A stretch of DNA of 64,000 bases. Source: Macrobrachium rosenbergii. Lineage: Eukaryota > Arthropoda > Malacostraca > Decapoda > Palaemonidae. The translations under genes and the position numbers were made by a program. The notes under the pieces are model-generated. The model worked only from the letters and a program-made list of their open reading frames with translations, was not told the origin of the DNA and made no database searches. Of this stretch, positions 39,193 through 64,000 are shown piece after piece; within the stretch, counting starts at the first letter, position 1, and each line of letters starts with the position of its first letter. The stretch lies in assembly GCF_040412425.1 (NCBI RefSeq), contig NC_089777.1, forward strand, positions 36,134,037 through 36,198,036. The letters run 5' to 3'.

Positions 39193-41125
39193 CAACACAC
39201 AGCATACAGTTAGAATCATCATATAACGAATTACTCGTACAGGAAATAGAGCCAAACGTTCAAAGCGTATATACCTGTGGTTTACATACAGCAAGCGTAA
39301 TTATTTGTTTACAGATCATGGAGAATATTCGTAAAGAACAAAACATCGAGTTAATTAAACTTTTAAAAAGGCAGGCTTTTTTTTTTTCTTTACAAAACAA
39401 CAGGATTATTTTAAGTAATTTGGCGTTGCAACAAATGATCAAGATTTCATAAACAGGTAATAATGTTTATTTTTCGTCCTGTTTCTTAATAAGTCTTTCT
39501 AGCCAATATTTTAATTAGATGTGGTCAGTTTATCATTTATGGTCTTTCCACTTCTCTTTGTCCTTCTTTTTTCCTTCTTCTTCTTATCAGTCAGGACGAA
39601 CTGCTTATTTTGCCATTTTTCTTGTTGAAAAGTCAAGAGCTTTATGAATATACATATGTATGTTGCTGTTACTGTAACGTTGTTCTAAATTCCTTTTTTG
39701 AAGAAATTTCAGACGAAGGTCCTTTAAAACTATCTGTTTTTCATTCATGCCATGATAAATGATTAATTGTGAGTAATGTCTCCGCTTTTATTTCATCTCC
39801 AGACGAAAAATAACGACTAGAAAACTCGACAGAAGGGAAAAAGTAATCGTGATCAAAGTAATTACAGAAGTTGCATCACCATTAACACAAAAAAAGGTAA
39901 TCTGTTCCCATCATACATAACATTATCCTGAGGTTGAAACGGACTCTACTGGAAACTCTCATGATAGCCCTTGTCGATGTTTACAAAAATATATTTATCT
40001 GTTTTGGAAATGAAATGCGAGAATATATCCCATGGTCTATGGAAAATAACAGGATTATTTTTTTTTTCACAACCATTCCAGAGCTACAATTCACAATAGA
40101 ACATCTACCTACCAATTAAATCTGAACATGGCATCATATATCTTACAAGAAATTTTTTAACCAAACATTAAGATTGAGGAGGAACACAGTTTGCTTTAGA
40201 ATATTTGTTTCAAATTACAGTATTAAATATAATAATCTGTTCTGTTGGAAACAAAAAACCAGGTTTGCCAAGAAATATGCATTCATATTCTTTGTCAGTG
40301 CGTTAATATTTACAAGTTTGTATGTGTACTTAGTAGATATGAATGTTAGTATAGGAATGTTTGTGTAGATGTGGATGTTTATGAATGCACAGTTAGATTC
40401 CTCGTGTGTATCCGCTTTTGACCAGACAGTTTCATCATTGTTCTTTTTGGTTCTGGAATAGGATGGAACACTTCAGCTGGCATTTAAGCATGCCCCAACT
40501 AGGCTAGTAAAATGGGCATCTGCCTCTTACAAACAACTTATGTGATGAAATGACTGATGTTAGTCATCTGGAAACGTGGACACACCAGAGAAATCTTTTG
40601 TATTTAGCAAAACTTAGACTTAAGAAAAAAGTGTTTTTAATAACTTAGGATGTCCTTGTTTTTAATAACTTAGGATGCCCAAAACTCAGTTAATCTTAGA
40701 CTAGTATTAACTCCATGAGAGCATACCAACGTTCATAGGCTAGCATTATCAGTTGCACTTTATACTTTATCCTAAGGTTTAAACAAGCATTCGCAGTAGT
40801 ATATACCGAATGAAATACACCCATACATACACCTATACATCGAGGGAGATAGGACATTTTCTTTATTTATAATGATAGTATTGTTTTACATACACATAAT
40901 GTGAGTAACATATGACTTCAAGCTACACCTGGTGCAAATACAGATATAATCAAAACACATAGATAGCATCCTTAAGCGTGTGATTTGTATGGGCACTTTC
41001 GGCCAACCGACCAGCCATATTGAGGACTCCTGGCTTCCATTACAAACCTCATTCAGTACATTGATGCTTCATAGATTAAATCGATCTCGCTAGTTATCCA
41101 ACACGAGTCTGTATTACTTTCCCAG

Positions 41126-41390
41126 TATATTTCGGTATTAACTCGGTACGTATCCACCTTTGTCGCCTACTCCGAGGTGCTAGTACTAAACATGGCGGAA
41201 GCTCCTTGGGACGCCATGTTTAGTACTAACCCCTCGGGGATCAAAGTATTATATACACCCATTTGTGTATTGTGTGGTCGACAAATTATATTAATAAACG
41301 ACGTCTTCGTGCGGCCGTCTACTTTACTTAGCATGAGTTTACCCTGGACTTTGACAAAGGTGGATGCGTACCGGGTTAATACCGTATATT
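41126..41390. mobile_element. MITE-like element with terminal inverted repeats and nested palindrome
   Basis: Inverted ends of about 35 bp: CGGTATTAACTCGGTACGTA...CCACCTTTGTC on the left and GACAAAGGTGGATGCGTACC...GGTTAATACCG on the right, about 265 bp apart. Inside is a second palindrome at about 41173-41241 (GTGCTAGTACTAAACATGGC against GCCATGTTTAGTACTAACCC). No coding capacity. The terminal repeats, small size and isolated position fit a non-autonomous DNA transposon. Confidence 0.75.
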
Positions 41391-41991
41391 TCTTCCCTCG
41401 CAATTTTCCCCTCATTTAACGATAGGGAAAAACAGTTGGGCTGTTCAAAGAATGCACGAAGTTGAGAGAAAATAGACGTCGATCTCGAAAATGATTTCTG
41501 ATGCCTCATCCGGCACTGGGTTAGCCGTAGGAAACATTGCGGTCTCAGAGCGCGAAACTGAAATAACTTTACCAGTCCTGAACGAACTGTGATCTGGCAG
41601 TGAATACGATATGGCTGTTAATTGCTGTTTATTTGGATTTTTGTGAAAGAGTTTCGGTATTCAGGCATAAATACTCTGAAAGCGTCCCAAAACTGATGCT
41701 GCCTTATATATCGAGGGTTCAGTAATAAATTATGTCAATGAACACCATGAAAATTAGGTTGATTTTGAAAAAAATTTGTAAAACTGATGTCCGAAATGTT
41801 TGTAGTACCTCTGCTCACAGTGGTAGTGATGTTTAAGGAAATGCATCTTTATACTCTCAAAAGGAAATAGAGTTTGCGTCTAGAAAATTTGAGGATAGGC
41901 CTGTTTGCACCCCATGCTCCAAATATTAGTTAATCGTACATCATGACATTCTGTGGGTGAGATGAATTTGCGCTTCCCGATAACGTGAAAT

Positions 41992-42497
41992 TTTATTCAA
42001 AATCGTTTCAAGTATAGAAAACGGTTACACAAAAGTCTTCAGTTTACCATTAGGCGGGATAGTTTTAGTAATAGAAAATGAGAATTTTGACAAATATAGA
42101 TGGTAAACTTACATAATTGTTCTGTTGTTTCAAAGATAGCCACATTATAAAGTATTAAATGACTCCATGAAAATACCGTGTTTTAGTTTTTGGAAGAATT
42201 TAAGAAAATTTAAAAGTTACTATGTTATGGATCCTTGAGAATATCGGTAATTATGACCAATATTAAACTCATATATCAGGTAGGCTTGTCCAGATAATGG
42301 AAACGAATGCATAGGCCACTGTTAAAACATTCTTTTCATTTTACCATTCTTAGTAAACGAAAATACATAACATCTCTCTTTTCGAGGGCAATGTTCCATC
42401 CTTTTTTCTATGCAAGCAAAGTTATGTCTGCATATTCTTAATCGTATATTTTCGGAATTCACAAACTTGTGTTATTGATTATGTATGTATGTAGTAC

Positions 42498-42590
<93 letters not shown>

Positions 42591-43231
42591 GACTGCCGCT
42601 CGAATAATAATTCCCAATTTTTATAAGTTATACAATTGTTCCTCCTAAGATTATACATCCCATAGGCATTAGATACTGAACTTCGCACACATATTTCGGT
42701 ATCCAACTTAAGCACTAGACACAAATTTTCATGAAATAATTGCATAAAATCAACTTAATAGATTAAGATATTCCTGTTTGTTTGTCGACATTACTCGTGG
42801 TCAGTGACAAATAATCCCAATGTGTAATAAACATAGTGCTCCACTTAGCAACCATCATGGTGTTGATGAAAAATAATTTTGCGACGCCATTGTCAGTCCC
42901 TGCAAATCAGTCAGTCAACACCAGAAGGAACCGTTACTTCAGAAAATAATTCCCTTGAGATAGGCTGCACAAAAACTCTCTCCGTGGGACCCTTCTCGAA
43001 CATCACCGTTGAATGTCACGGCTTGTTGATGTGTGTACATCTTCAAAAACATCTTCGAAATGAAGGCAATACGTTGCAGTATTGCGCTAGGCATGACCCT
43101 AGTCTCAACCAGAATGCTTCGTCGTCTGTCGCATTGCACGACCCAAAATTCATTCGCGATCATTCGAGCTTAACGTTAATGAAATGGACATTGAAAGATG
43201 AACATCATCGTCCATCTACGTCGTGAAATCT
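41992..43231 (-). other. presumed 3' UTR of the SLC12A8-like gene
   Basis: Sequence following the stop on the minus strand. The first canonical AATAAA on that strand is the complement of 41992-41997, about 1.24 kb after the stop, so the UTR may extend to just below 41990. A 90-bp (AT)n array at 42499-42587 lies inside it. A 115-codon open frame on the opposite strand (42879-43226) shows no recognisable protein and is treated as chance. The end point is a guess. Confidence 0.35.
42499..42587. repeat. (AT)n microsatellite in presumed 3' UTR
   Basis: About 89 bp pure TA. Confidence 0.95.
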
Positions 43232-58044
<14,813 letters not shown>

Positions 58045-58055
58045 CTGCCAAGAAA

Positions 58056-58113
<58 letters not shown>

Positions 58114-58125
58114 ATTTTACCCATA

Positions 58126-58165
<40 letters not shown>

Positions 58166-58181
58166 ATTATTCTCCCCATCA

Positions 58182-58261
<80 letters not shown>
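58056..58261. repeat. (ATT)n array abutting exon a
   Basis: Three ATT runs with short interruptions covering about 206 bp. It begins about 10 bases from the exon a acceptor. Confidence 0.96.
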
Positions 58262-58263
<2 letters not shown>

Positions 58264-58423
58264 GCCCAAGAGGTTCTCGAGCCTCTGTTGGACTTGTTGT
58301 CACTCACATCAGACCTCTAAATTAGAGTGAAGTAGCATCAGGCTAGCAACCTCATCCCAAAAAACTAGTTCAGAGAAGGCAGTTAACAATTCATTGAGCT
58401 ACTTTCTTCTTAAGAATATTGTG

Positions 58424-58429
<6 letters not shown>

Positions 58430-58518
<89 letters not shown>
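58430..58518. repeat. (TA)n(TG)n compound microsatellite
   Basis: 72 bp TA then about 18 bp TG. Confidence 0.95.
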
Positions 58519-60195
<1,677 letters not shown>

Positions 60196-60244
60196 TATAT
60201 ATATGTGTGTGTTGTATATAAATACCGCTTCAATAATATGTAGG

Positions 60245-60335
60245 ACTGATCTGCAACCCTTCCCAAACCGGGATTCGAACCCACGGCTTTTAGGGTTGGT
60301 ACCCTTTGCGCGCAGGCTTTTCCTAAGCTGTAATG
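60245..60335 (-). repeat. tRNA-derived repeat (SINE head), reverse
   Basis: On the minus strand, CAGCTTAGGAAAAGCCTGCG is followed by AACCCTAAAAGCCGTGGG and a clean B box GGTTCGAATCCCGG. The structure is tRNA-like but no complete acceptor stem is seen. It is about 200 bp from the opposite-strand repeat at 60516. Confidence 0.5.
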
Positions 60336-60515
60336 AATTCAGGACTAATAAGTATTCCTGACTTAATAAAATTTATAAAATTTCATGTGCATTATGCTTG
60401 TGAAAGTATCACACACTTACATAGTCATGCGTTACCACTTTGCTAATGAGTTGAGAGCAAAATAAGAATGCGAAATGCATATGGTTGACAGGGTCTCAAT
60501 GAATTGTATCTCTTG

Positions 60516-60592
60516 ATGGCTCTGTGGATCAAGGCAATTAAAGACTGAGTGCCAATTCTAAAGAGACTTGGTTCGAATCTCCTCCAGGGTCA
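60516..60592 (+). repeat. tRNA-derived repeat (SINE head), forward
   Basis: GATGGCTCTGTGGATCAAGG resembles an A box and TTGGTTCGAATCTCC a B box, 55-60 bases apart, in tRNA order, but the acceptor stem ends do not pair convincingly. Best read as a tRNA-derived retroposon rather than a functional tRNA. Confidence 0.5.
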
Positions 60593-60774
60593 GTTTATTT
60601 ATACTGTACAATTTCCATTTAAAGCAAATTATTCCAGAGAAACAGTTAATTTGCAAATATATGCTGTTATTGGATTAATATTTGATTTATTAATTTTCTC
60701 TGTATTAGAAATGTGAAATGTCTTTGACGATGCTGAATGTCATGTGCATTTTCTTCGAGGAATCGTGTAATCAA

Positions 60775-60793
60775 TATAATATAATATAATATG

Positions 60794-60881
<88 letters not shown>

Positions 60882-61000
60882 GAAATTGTGTATATATATT
60901 TATATATATATATATATGTATATTTATATATATATGTATACATATATATATACAGTATATATAAATATGCATATGTATGTGTATATGTGTATGTGTGTGT
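60775..61000. repeat. (AT)n-rich simple sequence
   Basis: TA arrays with interruptions, then a TG-rich end. Confidence 0.93.
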
Positions 61001-61363
61001 GGTGTCTGCAAGCGCAAATGCATTATTTTTCATGTGAGTGTATGTGCAGTAACTACTTTTTGTATTTTTAAACACTCATCATCAGGAGCAAAAAGTTTTT
61101 ACTGGAGAAGAAAAATGTTCTGTATGTGCGCTTTACGGAATATCCCTCATTTGCATGAGAATTAGACTTTTTTTGGTTACAGTGGGCGCGTGTGATTGTT
61201 TACTGAGTGTTTGCACGGATATCTTCAATATCCTCAATAACAGGAAAATATATGTATTTTCTAGTTCAATTTTCTCCTAGTCTTCTTTTTTTTATTTTGT
61301 AAATTATGTTATGAGATCAATATATTTTACTTATTGATATCATGTCTCAATATTTCACTCCGT

Positions 61364-61680
61364 AGCTAGGGGAGGGTAGTGCCGTCAATGCATTTCATGC
61401 GGTGCACTGTAGGCATTACTTAAGGTTCTTTGCAGCGTCCCTTTGGCCCCCGTAGCTACAACCCCTTTCATTCCTTTTGCTGTACCTCCGTTCATATTCC
61501 CTTTATTCCATCTTACTTTCCACCCTTTCCTAATAATTGATTCATGGTGCAACTGCGTGGTTTTCCTCCTGATGCACCTTTCAAACTTTATTGACAATTT
61601 CCCTTTCAGCGCTGAATGACCTCGTAGGTTCCAGCGCTTGTCTCTTGGCCTAAATTCTATATGCTATCTTTTGTTCTGAC
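61364..61680 (+). repeat. SINE-like dispersed element, copy 2
   Basis: Same orientation and order of blocks as 4170-4475, including GCGGTGCACTGTAGGCATTA and CAGCGCTGAATGACCTCGTA, ending CCTAAATTCTATATGCTAT. It lies about 0.6 kb upstream of the unidentified exon at 62268. Confidence 0.8.
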
Positions 61681-62267
61681 TATTTTTTGATGTACCCTAT
61701 GCTTTAGCGCTAATTACCCTTGCGAGCTCTTTGCGACGCCGAGTATTGCTCTCTATTTATCACTTCATATTTAATTTTTTATGGCTCACGTCAAATACAC
61801 CTTTCATTCACTCTTATTCGGCTACCCTCTTATATTCCTCGCTTTGCAATTATATTTTTATTTCCTTTTTTCACTACAGTTATACTATTTTTCGTCACCT
61901 CAGCTACTTCTTTCCGTTAAATGAGCAACACTATTTTTCTAACCACGTTAGCAAACCTTTTTTTTCTAGTTTTATTTCGTTTTTTTTACGATCGTCTCAC
62001 TATTGTTTCTGTTGCTTAGGTACAGTTATTATCGTGACGGCGACCACTCTGTTTTTTTTTTTTTTATCACGTCACCTACAATTTATCTCGTCATGTCAAA
62101 TACACTTTTTTTTATCACGTTGCTTACAATTATTTTCTTGACGTCAATTACACTATTTTTCTTATCATGTCACCCCCATTTTATTTCGTCAAATCAATTA
62201 CAGTACATTTTTTTTCCATAAAGTCAGATATATTTTTATGATGCATCATTTTCTATCCTTTTGACAG

Positions 62268-62468
62268 ATGATGGCCATAACGCAACTGTTTTCAAATCTG
62301 GTGGAGCCCAAGAGCCCCACTTCCCCAGCTCAGCTGTCCCCAAATTCCCCCAACTGTTCTCCATCCATTGGAAGGAGGTTCCCAAGTGCCATCTTCGCTC
62401 CCCAGGCACCGAAGGTGGTATTCGAGTTCGCCACGCCAGAGGAGACGCTTGGGAGGGTCGTCGTCAAG
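62268..62468 (+). CDS. putative internal coding exon of an unidentified protein
   Basis: A 201-base segment on the plus strand preceded by CCTTTTGACAG and followed by AAG|GTTGGA, open in phase 0 throughout with no stop. The 67 residues begin MMAITQLFSNLVEPKSPTSP, continue with a Ser/Pro-rich stretch (AQLSPNSPNCSPSIGRRFPS) and end with KVVFEFATPEETLGRVVVK, which looks like the edge of a folded domain. G+C content and codon-like composition differ sharply from the AT-rich surroundings. The two leading ATG codons lie immediately after the acceptor, so it could be the first coding exon after a 5' UTR intron or an internal exon. I do not recognise the family. No partner exon is evident in the remaining 1.5 kb, which is simple repeats and retroelement remains. 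The strand is opposite to the transporter gene. Confidence 0.5.
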
Positions 62469-62581
62469 GTTGGAGTCGTACCATCTTCGTTTTTAGTTTT
62501 GTTTAGTGTTAATTTCTAGTATTCCAAGTCCAGTCCAGTGCAAAGCGTAACGTGAATGTATTTTTGTAAGTTGAGAATAAG

Positions 62582-63317
<736 letters not shown>

Positions 63318-63320
<3 letters not shown>

Positions 63321-63323
63321 TAC

Positions 63324-63400
<77 letters not shown>

Positions 63401-63540
63401 ATCGCCTTATCACGAAGGACTGATACATAGTGGTAGAAATCACATGTATATATCAGTCCTTCGTCAGTAACTTAGAAATGAAGTCGAAACTGGTCAGAAC
63501 CTACACCTAGTCTCTCATTTGTTTACCCGTGGTAATATGA

Positions 63541-63631
<91 letters not shown>
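63318..63631. repeat. (AT)n arrays flanking the 63411 palindrome
   Basis: Runs at 63318-63398 and, after a short TG stretch, 63552-63631. Confidence 0.95.
63411..63466. repeat. inverted repeat after an (AT)n array
   Basis: ACGAAGGACTGATAC and GTATATATCAGTCCTTCGT form arms around about 22 bases, reminiscent of the CACGAAGG palindrome at 37650. Confidence 0.65.
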
Positions 63632-63634
<3 letters not shown>

Positions 63635-63654
63635 CTGACCAACCCGGCACTGCC

Positions 63655-63765
63655 GGAAGAACTTTGAAGAACTCAGCAAAATTTTCCTGCATCCCCTTTG
63701 AATTGTTTTTTGTTGTAAAAGAACTTTGAAAAGAACTCAGAAAAATTTTCCTGCATCCCTTTGAA
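63655..63765. repeat. two-copy ~58-bp direct repeat
   Basis: AGAACTTTGAA(A)GAACTCAG, AAAATTTTCCTGCATCCC, TTTGAATTGTTTT occur twice in tandem, just after a retroelement-like start (GCTGACCAACCCGGCACTGC). Confidence 0.85.
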
Positions 63766-64000
63766 TTGTTTTGCTTTGGGTTGTAAAGTATGTGTACTAT
63801 AATTGAAAATGCTTTTCTTTCCATTGATTAATAATTCTGTCTTGAATTCATTACTTTAAATAAACATCCAGTCTATACACTTGTATACATATATCCTGGC
63901 ACTTATCTGATTAAAATGGTAAAAGAGAGAGAGAGAGAGACAGAGAGAAAATTATTGACTTGCAGTGGCAAACATTCTCGTTCACAGCTTTTTTCTAGTA

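Noticed and set aside
42879..43226. Plus-strand 115-codon open frame
   Set aside because: Antisense to the 3' end and presumed 3' UTR of the transporter gene; no domain and no splice context.
62261..62506. Alternative frame across the putative exon
   Set aside because: It starts upstream of the acceptor AG and its residues have no Ser/Pro clustering or domain-like end; the phase-0 frame fits both splice sites better.

Overview
This is a repeat-dense eukaryotic nuclear window, most likely from a decapod crustacean. Evidence: dozens of long (CT)n, (AT)n, (CA)n and (AAT)n arrays, many reaching 60-190 bp; several dispersed short elements that I associate with decapod genomes (a tRNA-derived SINE, a SINE-like element and a ~390-bp multi-hairpin palindromic element); and one intron-rich gene with animal-type splice sites. 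A caridean shrimp is my guess, but the sequence does not settle the species.

The one gene I can identify is the 3' part of an SLC12A8-type member of the cation-chloride cotransporter family, on the minus strand. Nine exons run from 58044 down to the stop codon at 43232-43234. All are bounded by AG/GT sites, reading phase matches at every junction, and together they encode 434 residues plus the stop. They run from the loop before the conserved FFP...TGI...SGDL segment, through the rest of the transport core and a Ser-rich cytoplasmic linker, to the C-terminal tail. The 5' exons (roughly the first 190-200 residues by comparison with vertebrate SLC12A8) are not in the window and should lie beyond base 64000 or in an assembly gap. 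A second putative coding exon, on the plus strand at 62268-62468, is bounded by splice sites but I do not recognise its protein.

Layout. 1-42 kb: no recognisable intact gene. It holds compound microsatellites, a ~138-bp tandem repeat (3.3-4.0 kb), a ~200-bp AT-rich satellite (11.9-13.5 kb), a tandem duplication around (CT)n arrays (14.7-15.2 kb), five copies of the palindromic element, a SINE on each strand, a foldback element with tRNA-like arms (34.4-34.8 kb), a complex duplicated and inverted block (30.1-31.8 kb), a MITE-like inverted-repeat element (41.13-41.39 kb), and LINE reverse-transcriptase relics (15.7 and 17.8 kb). 43.2-58.0 kb: the transporter gene, with introns stuffed with microsatellites and a three-copy inverted/direct repeat (50.3-51.3 kb). 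58-64 kb: more microsatellites, tRNA-like SINE fragments, a second copy of the 4.2-kb SINE-like element, the unidentified plus-strand exon, and fragments of a retroelement with recognisable ends.

The most interesting observations are: three of the nine splice acceptors of the transporter gene lie against simple-sequence arrays; the compound microsatellites share one polarity (CT then CA then TA on one strand); and there are several undescribed-looking composite or foldback repeats. I found no CRISPR array, operon or toxin system. I saw no viral gene.
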